In this document: piece after piece, positions 55,555 to 64,000 of the stretch
Layout of the letters: every line of letters starts with the position of its first letter
How positions within the stretch are numbered: the stretch's first letter is position 1
From: CAZASK01 sp964487845
Lineage (GTDB): Bacteria > Chlamydiota > Chlamydiia > Chlamydiales > FEN-1388
NCBI GenBank assembly: GCA_964487845.1
Contig: CAZASK010000001.1
Location: forward strand, 61,136 to 125,135
DNA length: 64,000 bases
Direction of reading: 5' to 3'
Made by a program: the position numbers and the translations under genes
The notes under the pieces: generated by a model
Databases searched by the model: none
Told to the model about the DNA's origin: nothing
Seen by the model: the letters and a program-made list of their open reading frames with translations, nothing else

Positions 55555-55854
55555 ATGTCTTCTGATTCCAGTGTGGTTGGTGTTGGTACTACGTCTAATA
55601 CAAGTGGCGATACATCGCTGAATGTGACGACCTCAGGGCAGGTAGCGCAAAAGGAAGCTGTACAAGCAAACTTTGCAGCAGCAGTAGATACAGTGACGGC
55701 TCGGGAAATCAAAGTAAACAGCATGGAAGAGCTAAAAGTAAAAGCCCCCGAGATATACAACGCCTTCATGATGTCATTCGCTAATGATATACGCGGTCAG
55801 ATGCAGCGATCAAATGACCGTATTACAGAAGAGCTCAGAAAACAACGATCGTAG
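55555..55854 (+). CDS. Small conserved chlamydial protein (CT659-like)
   Basis: 99 aa from ATG 55555 (AGAGGAG six bases upstream; the frame also includes a TTG at 55549). Serine/threonine-rich N-terminus, then an acidic-helical part (VDTVTAREIKVNSMEELK, IYNAFMMSFANDIRGQMQ). No signal or membrane segment. Sits before an RluD-type synthase gene, exactly where Chlamydia has the unknown CT659 gene beside sfhB (CT658). Homology is suggested by position and size; function unknown. Confidence 0.7.
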   Translation: MSSDSSVVGVGTTSNTSGDTSLNVTTSGQVAQKEAVQANFAAAVDTVTAREIKVNSMEELKVKAPEIYNAFMMSFANDIRGQMQRSNDRITEELRKQRS

Positions 55855-55867
55855 TTAGAGAATAGAG

Positions 55868-56872
55868 ATGCCCGATAACGAAGACGATGTGCGTAGGGAG
55901 ACGCTTTTTGTTTTGCCTTGCCATTGTCACTCAAGACTCGATGCCTTCTTACGCGAGTTTTACAAAACCAATTCCAGAACCTACTTTCAAAAGCTCATCG
56001 AAGAGGGGCTCGTGCTTGTTAACGGCCATCCCGTCAAAAAAAGCTATCGTCCTGAAGTGGATGATGAAATTGAAGTACAGCTTGCGCTCACGAAAGAGTT
56101 AGATCTTATTGCAGAAGATATCCCCCTCGATATCTTATATGAAGATGATGATATGCTGGCTATTAATAAGCCCGCTGGCATGGTGGTACATCCAGGCCAT
56201 GGCAATACTTCACATACCTTTGCAAATGCTCTTTTATTTTACTGTAAAACACTCGAGCGTAATGACCCCATACGGCCTGGAATTGTACATCGCATCGACA
56301 AAGGGACCTCAGGGGTGTTGTTGGCAGCAAAGACAACAAGGATGCATCAAGCTTTGTCACGCCTGTTCGCTACAAGAAAAATAGAAAAAAGCTATCTAGC
56401 AGTATGTCTTGGCATCTTATCAAAATCAGGAACTATTTCCGCACCTATAGGACGCCACCCCGTCTATCGCAAACAAATGGCAGTTCTCCAAGAAGGGGGC
56501 AAAGATGCTCTCTCTCATTACGCGCCGCTTTCTCACGGGAAAAATATGACTCTTGTCCGCGTCCAGATAGAGACGGGCAGGACACATCAGATTAGAGTAC
56601 ATCTCAAACACATCGGATTTCCTATTCTCGGAGACTCTATCTATGGAAGCGAAGCGTATAATAAACATCTGCACTTGACTCGCCAGCTGCTTCACTGTGA
56701 AAAATTGGCTTTTATTCATCCTCTGACAGGGCAGCATATTGAAATAGCGGCCCCCTTATCACAAGATATCTCTGATATACTATCAAAAAATGGGATCTCA
56801 TATGAGAGCAGTAGTGCAACGAGTAACCAAAGCCCAAGTAACAGTAGCCGATCAGACGATAAGCTCAATTGA
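55868..56872 (+). CDS. rluD: RluD-family rRNA pseudouridine synthase
   Basis: 334 aa. Cytosolic enzyme isomerising uridines of 23S rRNA. An N-terminal S4-type RNA-binding segment (YFQKLIEEGLVLVNGHPVKKSY, about residues 39-60) precedes the catalytic domain. The catalytic aspartate is Asp 144 in HRIDKGTSGVLL; YEDDDMLAINKPAGMVVHPG and GRTHQIRVHLKHIGFPILGD are diagnostic. The chlamydial name is sfhB. Its serine-rich last 24 residues overlap the out-of-frame dtd start, and they look non-conserved. Confidence 0.92.
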   Translation: MPDNEDDVRRETLFVLPCHCHSRLDAFLREFYKTNSRTYFQKLIEEGLVLVNGHPVKKSYRPEVDDEIEVQLALTKELDLIAEDIPLDILYEDDDMLAINKPAGMVVHPGHGNTSHTFANALLFYCKTLERNDPIRPGIVHRIDKGTSGVLLAAKTTRMHQALSRLFATRKIEKSYLAVCLGILSKSGTISAPIGRHPVYRKQMAVLQEGGKDALSHYAPLSHGKNMTLVRVQIETGRTHQIRVHLKHIGFPILGDSIYGSEAYNKHLHLTRQLLHCEKLAFIHPLTGQHIEIAAPLSQDISDILSKNGISYESSSATSNQSPSNSSRSDDKLN

Positions 56873-57245
56873 TCAAGGTCTTCTGATTTTGCTCGGTGTA
56901 TTCAAGGAAGACACTCTTGAGCAAGTCAATTGGCTCGTTGATAAGATCGCGAATCTGCGCATTTTCCCAGACTCTCATGGTAAAATGAATCTGAGTGTGA
57001 AACAAATAGATGGCAAACTATTAGTCGTCAGTCAATTTACTCTGTGTGCGAGTGCCTCTAGTGGTAGGCGGCCTGATTTTTTTGCTGCCGCAGAACCGCG
57101 GAAAGCAGAGGAGTTATATGAGGCGTGCATCCTGCGTTTTGCTGAGGAGCACAAGCTAGTTGTACAAAAAGGAGCTTTTGGGGAAAAGATGCAAGTCACG
57201 CTTGTGAATAATGGCCCAGTTACAATAATTATTGATACTCCCTAG
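56802..57245 (+). CDS. dtd: D-aminoacyl-tRNA deacylase
   Basis: 147-aa enzyme that removes D-amino acids (and glycine from tRNA-Ala) from mischarged tRNA. ATG 56802 (MRAVVQRVTKAQVTV) is the family start; an ATG four codons earlier is also in frame. Motifs SQFTLCASASSGRRPDF and the C-terminal NNGPVTIIIDT contain the cross-subunit active-site residues. The first 71 bases overlap the rluD 3' end in another frame. Confidence 0.94.
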   Translation: MRAVVQRVTKAQVTVADQTISSIDQGLLILLGVFKEDTLEQVNWLVDKIANLRIFPDSHGKMNLSVKQIDGKLLVVSQFTLCASASSGRRPDFFAAAEPRKAEELYEACILRFAEEHKLVVQKGAFGEKMQVTLVNNGPVTIIIDTP

Positions 57246-57476
57246 TCATAATCTATAAATAGTTTTTTAGCGTTTTTCGATTGTAAAACTAGAAAATGCA
57301 TAAGTTAGTTTGTGTAATTAATAAAATTCTAAAATGAAAATGAAGAAAATTGCTAGATAAATAGAACCAACTAGGTTATGATTGGGTAAAGAAAGTCCAA
57401 CAGGCTTTCTACTATGTTGTGAACCGGAAGATTACAAGCAGTCGTTACTGACAGCTATTTCCAAGAGGGTCGAAAT

Positions 57477-57749
57477 ATGAAGGAATTTGTTGCGTATATC
57501 GTCAAAAATCTTGTTGATCATCCAGACAAGGTTCGTATCAATGAAGTTGGTGGTACCCAGACGCTCATCATCGAACTCGGTGTTGAGAAGGGTGATATCG
57601 GTAAAATCATCGGTAAGAAAGGTAAAACCATCAATGCAATCAGAACTCTGCTGATGTCTGTTGCAAGTCGTAATGGTATTCGAGTGAACCTCGAGATCAT
57701 CGAAGACGAGAAGGACGAAGAGGGCGAAGGAAAAGAAGGCGAAGGGTAG
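57477..57749 (+). CDS. khpA: KH-domain RNA-binding protein KhpA
   Basis: 90-aa single KH-domain protein. The GXXG loop is GKIIGKKGKTINAIRTLL (about residues 41-58), preceded by MKEFVAYIVKNLVDHPDKV as in other KhpA proteins; an acidic tail (EDEKDEEGEGKEGEG) follows. ATG 57477 follows AGAGGG. The 231 bases before it hold no gene: only AT-rich DNA and a weak GAAAG / CTTTC repeat near 57387-57408. In Chlamydia a gene of similar size lies near tRNA-Arg and kdsA. Convergent with the DHH-family gene. Confidence 0.85.
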   Translation: MKEFVAYIVKNLVDHPDKVRINEVGGTQTLIIELGVEKGDIGKIIGKKGKTINAIRTLLMSVASRNGIRVNLEIIEDEKDEEGEGKEGEG

Positions 57750-57759
57750 ACCTCTTCGA

Positions 57760-60375
57760 TTACGAAACGAATCGAGGAAGGTAGGGAGTGATCATAGCCT
57801 TCCTTGAATTGATCGTACCTGGCTTAAAATAGAGGACAGCAATTGGCAATTTCTCTGTTTTTGCGTCGTGTGCTGGCGCGCATGTCGCAGCAGGGAAGTT
57901 GTGTTCAAAAGCTTGCTGTAGCTCGTGCCAATTATCTCCAAAAAATACAGCTTTCATATCATTATTTTGCACAGCTGGCGTCGTATGAAAGGCGTTGAGG
58001 AAGTAGATAAGACGCTCCATTGCTTTTTGGGTAGGGGCAACCCATAGCCACATCTCATCTCTATGAGTCCATGAAAGCGGCTCTCCTGCATATACCTCTT
58101 CGGCACCAGGGATAGTGCTGATCATATGCATATGAAAATCAATTTGATGCTTTGCTTGGTAGGTTTCTTGTGCTTTTTGGTACCAAATAGAACGAAGTGC
58201 CATGGCAGATTCAGAAAAGAGTGAAAAATTTTTCTGAAATAGCTTTGTCTGACCTACACGGCAGCAGCCATTTTGTTCTTTCGTGTCTGCAAATACTGTA
58301 GATGGTTTTTTCGCAATACACGCCCTTAAATTTGCAGCAACCTCTTGTTCTTTAAATTCATATATCTGCTTATAGAGCGAGTACATATCTTGATTTTGTA
58401 AAATACGACGAGCTGCATTTTTAGCAAAATAGGCGTCCATAGGTATGTCATCTAAAGAAATGATTTCTTCGTCGTTTGTGGCAGTGATTGACTTCATTCG
58501 ATTCAGGAAAAGAGAAAGAGCTTGAACATCTTTTTTGCTGACCTTACTCAAAAGGTCCGTATCATCTAGGATGGCATATAAATAGCAGAGATACTCTGCA
58601 AATTCTCTTTGCGGATGGACGAAGTAGGGACTTGCATATGACATCTTGATATCAGCAAGTCGCTGCAGGCGCTTGAGTGTGTCAGGAGTGGTTGCGAGCT
58701 TTTTTGTCTTCTCGATTTCTTGATCACATGCTTTTTCTTGTATGCCCATAGAGCCATATATTCTATTGAGCGTATAATTCTTTGCTGCAATGACGCTGTT
58801 TGTCGATTGTGCGTCTGAGATGTGAAAAAGAGGAGCGCTTGATGTCTTCAAATCAGTCTTATGATGATCAATGACGCTGATTACTTCTAGGTAAGAGGCC
58901 ATTTTCGTCTCACCAGGATTTGAAAAATCACGCATGGAAACAGTGCCAAGCAAGGCTTTTCTGAGGTCAGAGGAGTGGACGATGCCAACAGGAAACCAGA
59001 GTCCATTATCTTCTGGAACGACGACGGTGAGGTAGCTTAAGTCTTCGAGCTTGCTTCTGATCTCATCTACATCGCTTTTGAGCATCACAAATTGTGGCGG
59101 ATGACCCAGGACTTTAGTTTGTATTTCAGTCATTACTCGTAGACGATCGGTATAGCTTGTGATGGCAGAAATAGTCTCTTCTAGCCTCGAAAAGACCGTT
59201 TCTAGTCTGGAAAAGATAGCGGGTCTATCTTCTATAATCATACCTGATTTATCAAAGAGATCTGGACTTCGGAGGAGATCTAATGTTGCTTTAAAGGTTT
59301 TAAATTCAGATTCAGCGACTAAGTCGAGTGCTGCGCCGAGCTCTTTAAATGAGGAATGTATTCCGCGTGAAATATGTAGTACCTTTTTGAGGTAGTCATT
59401 GAGATGTCTTCGTTGCTTGTCGGTAAATTCTTTTACAGGTTCATAGTTACGTACTTCAATTTCAAAGATTTGTTCTAGGGTGGCTGTCACGTCATCCAGG
59501 TGTAGAGCACTTTTTGAAAATATGCTGATGAGTCGTGAGTGAAGTGTACTCTCAAACCAACGAATGACGCTATAAAAGAGCATGGCCACTTGTCTTGCGT
59601 TTTCAGCATCACTTGCTCGCCAGTCGCCAAGATAGTATCCATGATCATCGACAAGGATAACCGCTTTATTATGGTGTGTATTGTGGTCGATTTGGCTTGT
59701 CGGTGTGTCAGCATGGACTTTGATCACATCTTTTGTGGTGACAAGGTCCATTGCAGTCATAGTAAGTGTGGGGGTGCTTCTTGCCAGTTGTGAAAACACG
59801 CTATCGCTGAACAACTTTTGAAAGAGTAGCTTGACGTGAGCTTCTTCAAAAGAGCCTGGAAGACTCCATATATGATTAGAGGTGCCTACTTTTGCGCTAA
59901 AGGCATCGATCCATCCCCATAAAGAGGCTACTGTGGTGTCTACGTCTGGTGAGGCATGAGCTGCTACAAAATGACTTCCAGGAAAGTAGGTATTCATACC
60001 AATTGGAAAAAATGTCTGATACTCATCGCGAGGGATATAGCGACCCGCTATTTTACCACGTACAAGTAGCTGTTCATTTAGTGATAGGTTGCTAAAGTGG
60101 TTGAGCCAAAATTCGAAACTCGAAAAGAGATATTCTTCAGATAAGAGGTTCGATGCGTTTACTTTTGCGATGAAGTCGAGGGTAGCAGGAAGTAAAAAGC
60201 AGGGAGTTGGTTCATTTTGAATGAGCTGGAGAAGAATTTTATTTATTCGCTTGAATTTTTGCCTGTTTTGCAGAGAGGTAAAAGAATGGGTATGAAGATG
60301 GCGGAGCTCTTCATCGGCATGAGCAAATGGGGTGAATTGAACCTTATAATCACTCAGATAGCTTGGTTTCACCAT
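57760..60375 (-). CDS. Large DHH-family protein with CBS-like motifs (CBS-pyrophosphatase-like)
   Basis: 871 aa. AHASPDVDTTVASLWGW (about residue 142) fits DHH motif I; VISVIDHHKTDLKTS (about 500) is the DHH motif itself; YLYAILDDTDLLSKV (about 605) resembles the DHHA2 AILSDT block. Between motif I and DHH there are two CBS-like halves (VKVHADTPTSQID...KAVILVDDHGYYLG and FVMLKSDVDEIRSKL), the order found in CBS-containing family II pyrophosphatases. It is 300 residues longer than those. A pyrophosphatase or nucleotide-regulated phosphoesterase is likely but unproven. ATG 60375 follows AAGGAG; the tRNA-Arg gene lies just upstream. Confidence 0.65.
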   Translation of the reverse strand: MVKPSYLSDYKVQFTPFAHADEELRHLHTHSFTSLQNRQKFKRINKILLQLIQNEPTPCFLLPATLDFIAKVNASNLLSEEYLFSSFEFWLNHFSNLSLNEQLLVRGKIAGRYIPRDEYQTFFPIGMNTYFPGSHFVAAHASPDVDTTVASLWGWIDAFSAKVGTSNHIWSLPGSFEEAHVKLLFQKLFSDSVFSQLARSTPTLTMTAMDLVTTKDVIKVHADTPTSQIDHNTHHNKAVILVDDHGYYLGDWRASDAENARQVAMLFYSVIRWFESTLHSRLISIFSKSALHLDDVTATLEQIFEIEVRNYEPVKEFTDKQRRHLNDYLKKVLHISRGIHSSFKELGAALDLVAESEFKTFKATLDLLRSPDLFDKSGMIIEDRPAIFSRLETVFSRLEETISAITSYTDRLRVMTEIQTKVLGHPPQFVMLKSDVDEIRSKLEDLSYLTVVVPEDNGLWFPVGIVHSSDLRKALLGTVSMRDFSNPGETKMASYLEVISVIDHHKTDLKTSSAPLFHISDAQSTNSVIAAKNYTLNRIYGSMGIQEKACDQEIEKTKKLATTPDTLKRLQRLADIKMSYASPYFVHPQREFAEYLCYLYAILDDTDLLSKVSKKDVQALSLFLNRMKSITATNDEEIISLDDIPMDAYFAKNAARRILQNQDMYSLYKQIYEFKEQEVAANLRACIAKKPSTVFADTKEQNGCCRVGQTKLFQKNFSLFSESAMALRSIWYQKAQETYQAKHQIDFHMHMISTIPGAEEVYAGEPLSWTHRDEMWLWVAPTQKAMERLIYFLNAFHTTPAVQNNDMKAVFFGDNWHELQQAFEHNFPAATCAPAHDAKTEKLPIAVLYFKPGTINSRKAMITPYLPRFVS

Positions 60376-60424
60376 AGCTTTCTCCTTGCGTTGTCGCTCT
60401 TCTCACTGAGGCATGTACGATATA

Positions 60425-60497
60425 CGGACTGAGTAGGACTCGAACCTACGACCACCCGCTTAGAAGGCGGGTGCTCTATCCACTGAGCTATCAGTCC
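60425..60497 (-). tRNA. tRNA-Arg (anticodon TCT)
   Basis: 73-nt cloverleaf on the minus strand. Acceptor stem GGACTGA / TCAGTCC is perfect; D-loop AGCTCAGTGGATAGAGC, anticodon arm CCGCCTTCTAAGCGG with TCT in the loop, and T-arm GGTTCGAGTCC are all standard. Discriminator base is G. CCA is not encoded. Located beside the kdsA block as in Chlamydia. Confidence 0.95.
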
Positions 60498-60523
60498 AGA
60501 CTTAGGCGTTTTAGACTGGGTAA

Positions 60524-60552
60524 ATTGTGCCTGATTTGCTTGTTAATGACAA
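60524..60552 (-). promoter_or_regulatory. Candidate tRNA-Arg promoter
   Basis: On the minus strand TTGTCA (60547-60552) and CACAAT (60524-60529) are 17 bases apart and end 27 bases ahead of the mature tRNA 5' end, leaving a short leader. Moderate match to consensus. Confidence 0.5.
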
Positions 60553-60634
60553 TAGTTGTTGTTGATATTTCAGAGAATTCTTTAGCGTAGATGCCTCTTT
60601 TCATGGTAAAAGATCAATGGAGATAATAAATTGC

Positions 60635-61147
60635 ATGAGAGAAGTGTATCTAGGGCTTGGAGCAAATATTGGTGATCCTGCTGCCGCAATCAAGCAAGTT
60701 ATAGAGCGGCTGAAGCAGCATCCAGAGATATATGATCTTCGTTTTTCTAAGCTCTATCGAACAAGTCCTGTAGGGGAGAGTAATCAACCAGATTTTGTGA
60801 ATGCCGTGTGTCGTTTTGCTACCTCTCTTCCACTCGCTTCATGTATGACCTGGATTCAACTGATAGAGCGAGAGATGGGGAAGGTACAAGTAAAAAAAAA
60901 TGGTCCCCGTACGATCGATATCGATATCTTACTGTATGGCGATGAGAAGATAGATACTCCCTCTTTACAGGTGCCACATCCCCGGATGTTTGAGCGTTTA
61001 TTCGTGCTTGTGCCGATGCGCGATATCACGTCGCATGTTATAATCGAAAAACAATCGGGAAGCGCAGTGGATCTATCACAGCGCATAGCTGAACTTCGGC
61101 AAACGAGTGCTGATACAGTAACCCTACTAGGAGAAATAATACTATGA
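60635..61147 (+). CDS. folK: 2-amino-4-hydroxy-6-hydroxymethyldihydropteridine pyrophosphokinase
   Basis: Folate-pathway enzyme that pyrophosphorylates the pterin. About 170 aa. ATG 60635 gives the family start MREVYLGLGANIGDP; an ATG six codons earlier is in frame. Motifs: GPRTIDIDILLYGDEKI (the metal-binding Asp pair) and VPHPRMFERLFVLVPM. In Chlamydia folK is usually part of a larger fused folate gene; here it stands alone at the head of an LPS-related operon. Its last codons overlap kdsA by ATGA. Confidence 0.92.
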   Translation: MREVYLGLGANIGDPAAAIKQVIERLKQHPEIYDLRFSKLYRTSPVGESNQPDFVNAVCRFATSLPLASCMTWIQLIEREMGKVQVKKNGPRTIDIDILLYGDEKIDTPSLQVPHPRMFERLFVLVPMRDITSHVIIEKQSGSAVDLSQRIAELRQTSADTVTLLGEIIL

Positions 61148-61971
61148 ACGAAAAAAGGCAGAGCGCTATAGGCTCTTTTTTTGTTGGGGAGGGGCAGCCC
61201 TTGTGTGTGATGTCAGGCCCATGTGTAATTGAAAGTGAAGAGCACACGATGCGTTGTGCTGAGCAACTGAAAAAAATAGCAAGTCGCTTGCCAATTCATT
61301 TCATCTTTAAGGCGAGCTACGATAAGGCAAATCGCTCTTCTGTCCACACTTTTCGAGGTCCTGGAATTGAAGAGGGACTTCGTATTCTTGAGAAGGTGAA
61401 GAAAGAGCTGGAGTTGCCAGTCGTTACCGATGTCCACTTGCCTGAAGAGGCTCATGCGGTAGCTGAAGTATGCGATCTTTTGCAAATTCCTGCATTTTTG
61501 TGCAGACAGACAGATCTTATCTTGGCGGCAGCAGCCACACTCAAGCCAGTGCATGTTAAAAAAGGGCAGTTTATGGCGCCATGGGATATGCAGCAAGTAG
61601 TTGAAAAGGTGAGATCGTGTGGCAACCACAATATCATCTTATGTGATCGGGGCGCCTCTTTTGGATATAACAATTTAGTAAGCGATATGAGGAGTATCCC
61701 CATTATGCAAGCGATGAATGTGCCTGTCACGTATGATGCCTCACACTCGGTGCAGCTTCCTGGAGGCCTCGGAAACAGCTCAGGAGGGGATCGCAAGTTT
61801 ATCCCAACTCTTGCTCAGGCAGCGATTGCCGCAGGATGTGATGCCTTGTTTATTGAATCGCACCTCAATCCAGACGAGGCAAAAAGTGATAAAGCAACGG
61901 TGTTTCCGCTGGATCAGCTAGAGGCTCTTTTACAGAAGCTTGTGCTCATATATGATGTGGTGCGAAAGTGA
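61144..61971 (+). CDS. kdsA: 3-deoxy-D-manno-octulosonate 8-phosphate synthase
   Basis: Condenses phosphoenolpyruvate with arabinose-5-phosphate to KDO-8-phosphate for lipooligosaccharide. 275 aa. Motifs: CVMSGPCVIES (residues about 21-31), FKASYDKANRSSVHTFRGPG, TDVHLPEEA and CDRGASFGYNNLVSDMRS. A cysteine in MSGPCVIE is the metal-binding position of the metal-dependent KdsA group. The gene overlaps folK at its start and lptC at its stop. Confidence 0.95.
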   Translation: MNEKRQSAIGSFFVGEGQPLCVMSGPCVIESEEHTMRCAEQLKKIASRLPIHFIFKASYDKANRSSVHTFRGPGIEEGLRILEKVKKELELPVVTDVHLPEEAHAVAEVCDLLQIPAFLCRQTDLILAAAATLKPVHVKKGQFMAPWDMQQVVEKVRSCGNHNIILCDRGASFGYNNLVSDMRSIPIMQAMNVPVTYDASHSVQLPGGLGNSSGGDRKFIPTLAQAAIAAGCDALFIESHLNPDEAKSDKATVFPLDQLEALLQKLVLIYDVVRK

Positions 61972-62657
61972 GAAAAGTAACCGCTCTGTTTGTTCTTGGG
62001 TGTCTTCTTTTGGCTATCTTGATATTTTTTGATGTCATCCACGTCTCTTCATCGGATCAAGCAGGGTATGACACTCTTGCTCGAGAGATACTTGAGAAGC
62101 ATGAATTAAGAAAGCATGGAGAAGAAAAAGAGGTCACCAGGCAGATACGAAAGAATGTATCAAAGACGATATTTTTTTCTGAGCCAAAGGGGCGTTTGGA
62201 GATAGAGCTGCGTGGAGTGCGCTCAGAGGTGGGCGTCTTTCAGAAAAAATCGGACGCCAAGTTGGTAGAGACTTTTTCAGATGCAAGTGGCTTTATTCAA
62301 GAAGAGCTATTGTATCATTTAGCTGATGGAACTCAAGCAAGGCAGCGTGATGATGGGACCTTTTATATCTGCAAGGCGCAAGAGGAGCAGACGGTAGAAA
62401 AAGAGACAGTACGCCCAATGCAGCGTATCCGCTATTTTATGGCAGATGTTGCCATCTATGATTATCATGCAGAAACTTTGATTGCATATAATATCCATTT
62501 CTGGACTTATATAGTACCCGGGCATGAGTTGATAAAAGATGTATCTGGCTTGAAGGCAGAGTCTGAGGGGACAGCGCGTTCGATGACCATACATCATATG
62601 CCAAAAGAGGGAATACAATTTTCTGCTGAAAATCTGAATATGGAGATGGTGCCATGA
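61968..62657 (+). CDS. lptC: LptC-like LPS export protein
   Basis: 229 aa, starting at GTG 61968 in a GTGA overlap with the kdsA stop. A single N-terminal membrane anchor (VTALFVLGCLLLAILIFFDVI) is followed by a periplasmic domain that fits the LptC/LptA beta-jellyroll pattern (AENLNMEMVP end, IRYFMADVAIYDYHAETLIAY). It corresponds to CT654 of Chlamydia. Sequence conservation in this family is low; the call depends mainly on lptA-lptB following. Confidence 0.75.
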   Translation: MRKVTALFVLGCLLLAILIFFDVIHVSSSDQAGYDTLAREILEKHELRKHGEEKEVTRQIRKNVSKTIFFSEPKGRLEIELRGVRSEVGVFQKKSDAKLVETFSDASGFIQEELLYHLADGTQARQRDDGTFYICKAQEEQTVEKETVRPMQRIRYFMADVAIYDYHAETLIAYNIHFWTYIVPGHELIKDVSGLKAESEGTARSMTIHHMPKEGIQFSAENLNMEMVP

Positions 62658-63208
62658 GATATATGATCTTGCTATGTGTTCTGTGTGTTGCAGCAGCAGT
62701 TGGAGCTGAAGAAGCGACTCCAGTGATGAAGCTGCGTGCTGAAGATGTAAATTTCGACGGCAAGCAGGTACACCTGGCAGGGTCTGTGTATGTGGAACAC
62801 ACCTTTGGAAAACTTGAATGTGAGAAGGCGGTGCTGATTTTAGAAGAAAAGCAACAAATAGGCTCTGCGATAGCACGTGGATTTTATCCAACGAGGATCT
62901 TACTGGAAGGTGCAGTGCAAGTAGAGCTTCATGATGGCAGCTCTCTTACGGCAGATGATGCAGATATCGACTGTGCGAAGCTGGAGGGAGTCTTTACGTC
63001 CGATCTTTCACGTAAAGTCGTCTATATTTCGTATGTCCAAGAGGGATTTTGGAGATCCAAAGTAAAGGCCGAAAGCCGAGCTCTTCGGCTCAAGATGAAG
63101 AGAGGAGAGGGGAAAAATCCTCTGTATACGTTTACAGATCTTCATAGTGAAGAAGCGGTTCATATCGAATACGAAAGTCAAAAATGTGAGGGTGCGTTTA
63201 ATGACTAG
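62654..63208 (+). CDS. lptA: LptA/OstA-like periplasmic LPS transport protein
   Basis: 184 aa with signal peptide (MRYMILLCVLCVAAAVGA, cleavage near residue 18). The mature part shows OstA-type strands: LRAEDVNFDGKQVHLAGSVYVEH, VLILEEKQQIGSAIARGF and GAVQVELHDGSSLTADDADID. It would bridge LptC to the outer-membrane LptD. It overlaps lptC by 4 bases and lptB by 8. Confidence 0.8.
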   Translation: MRYMILLCVLCVAAAVGAEEATPVMKLRAEDVNFDGKQVHLAGSVYVEHTFGKLECEKAVLILEEKQQIGSAIARGFYPTRILLEGAVQVELHDGSSLTADDADIDCAKLEGVFTSDLSRKVVYISYVQEGFWRSKVKAESRALRLKMKRGEGKNPLYTFTDLHSEEAVHIEYESQKCEGAFND

Positions 63209-63938
63209 TCCCCAAAAAGCAGTTCTTGAAGTGCGTAACCTTGTGAAAAGCTATGGAGGAAAAGAGGTAGTGAGTGGATTATCGCTCTCTATTGCCCCTG
63301 GCGAGATTGTAGGGCTATTAGGGCCCAATGGCGCTGGAAAGACGACTGCTTTTTATATGATGATAGGCCTCATCCGTGCAGACCGTGGGGATGTCTTTTT
63401 TAATGGTGTCAATGTCACGAAGATGCCCATTCATAAACGGGCTCGAATGGGGTTAGGCTATCTTGCCCAAGAGCCCTCTGTATTTCGAGATCTGACAGTA
63501 GAAGAGAACATCCTATGCATCTTGGAGACGTTAGAGCTTTCACAGCAAGAGCAAGATAAGAGGCTTGTAGAGCTGCTCTCAGAGCTCCATCTCACACCTC
63601 TTGCAAAGAAAAAGGCGGCAGCGCTATCGGGTGGAGAAAGAAGAAGGCTTGAGATTACACGAGCTCTTGTGACAAGTCCTACCTGTCTTATGCTCGATGA
63701 GCCTTTTGCCAATATTGACCCTATTGCTATCCAAGATGTAAAGACGATCATCAAACATCTGGCAAAGAAAAATATCGCCATTTTAATTACAGACCACAAT
63801 GCACGAGAGATTTTCTCTGTGGTAGAAAGAAGCTATTTGGTGAGTGAGGGACGTGTTTTACTCTCGGGAACTGTAGAAGAGCTCATTCATGACTCTCACG
63901 CTCGTGTCACCTATTTTGGGGATCAATTTACGCTCTGA
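63201..63938 (+). CDS. lptB: LPS export ABC transporter ATP-binding protein LptB
   Basis: 245 aa from ATG 63201 (GAGGGT upstream); a longer frame to 63147 overlaps lptA and is not needed. Walker A GLLGPNGAGKTTAFYMMIG, signature LSGGERRRLEITRAL, Walker B CLMLDEPFANIDPIAIQD and switch ITDHNAREIF are typical LptB. The block KYAQEPSVFRDLTVEENI-like segment (YLAQEPSVFRDLTVEEN) is the LptFG-coupling region. Last gene seen before the window ends. Confidence 0.95.
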   Translation: MTSPQKAVLEVRNLVKSYGGKEVVSGLSLSIAPGEIVGLLGPNGAGKTTAFYMMIGLIRADRGDVFFNGVNVTKMPIHKRARMGLGYLAQEPSVFRDLTVEENILCILETLELSQQEQDKRLVELLSELHLTPLAKKKAAALSGGERRRLEITRALVTSPTCLMLDEPFANIDPIAIQDVKTIIKHLAKKNIAILITDHNAREIFSVVERSYLVSEGRVLLSGTVEELIHDSHARVTYFGDQFTL

Positions 63939-64000
63939 TTTTCTGAGAGGGTGTTTGGAAAGTCCTAAAAGATCTTTTTAGAGGCGCTAAGAGGTGATTT

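Overview
The window is a piece of a chlamydial chromosome (phylum Chlamydiota), most likely from a Chlamydia-like, environmental member outside the genus Chlamydia; I cannot name the species from sequence alone. Reasons: the spc/alpha ribosomal block runs straight from rplQ into gapA as in Chlamydia; the V-type ATP synthase operon has the chlamydial order E-DUF2764-A-B-D-I-K; a paralogous gyrB/gyrA pair sits near hemA, a small conserved gene, an RluD-type synthase, tRNA-Arg, kdsA and the Lpt genes, as in the CT653-CT662 stretch of Chlamydia trachomatis; and a UPF0158 protein, an aroG/lipoprotein pair and Inc-like bilobed membrane proteins are present. The GC content looks low to moderate (not computed).

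Layout. 1-7.9 kb: ribosomal proteins, secY, rpoA and gapA. 8.3-11 kb: an unknown charged protein, a long imperfect inverted repeat and comEC. 11-18.4 kb: a large exported Rhs/YD-repeat protein with a lipase-like C-terminal tip, followed by three small lipoproteins that look like immunity proteins. 18.5-22.3 kb: a CatB-like acetyltransferase, a lipoprotein, aroG and an unknown 501-aa protein. 22.3-25.6 kb: two tandem sodium:alanine-type symporters and a small membrane protein. 25.6-31 kb: an AT-rich accessory stretch around valS. 31.1-40.1 kb: the V-ATPase operon with fumC as last gene. 40.3-44 kb: UPF0158 protein and an ABC exporter. 44-48 kb: Inc-like proteins, an N-acetylglucosamine-kinase-like protein, hemA and a PseB-like dehydratase. 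48-51.8 kb: parE/parC-like topoisomerase. 51.8-55.4 kb: a polymorphic toxin (type-50 toxin tip) with a cognate immunity gene and two decayed downstream toxin-tip/immunity cassettes. 55.5-64 kb: conserved chlamydial genes ending in a tightly coupled folK-kdsA-lptC-lptA-lptB operon.

The housekeeping blocks are ordinary. The two systems most worth attention are both polymorphic-toxin loci with adjacent immunity genes: the Rhs-lipase locus with lipoprotein immunity candidates, whose ribosome binding site is buried in a hairpin, and the TPR-type-50 toxin locus with its tandem array of decaying cassettes. Several gene boundaries carry strong hairpins without a classical U-run, mainly between convergent genes. 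All functional calls come from motif recognition and gene order; no database search was run.
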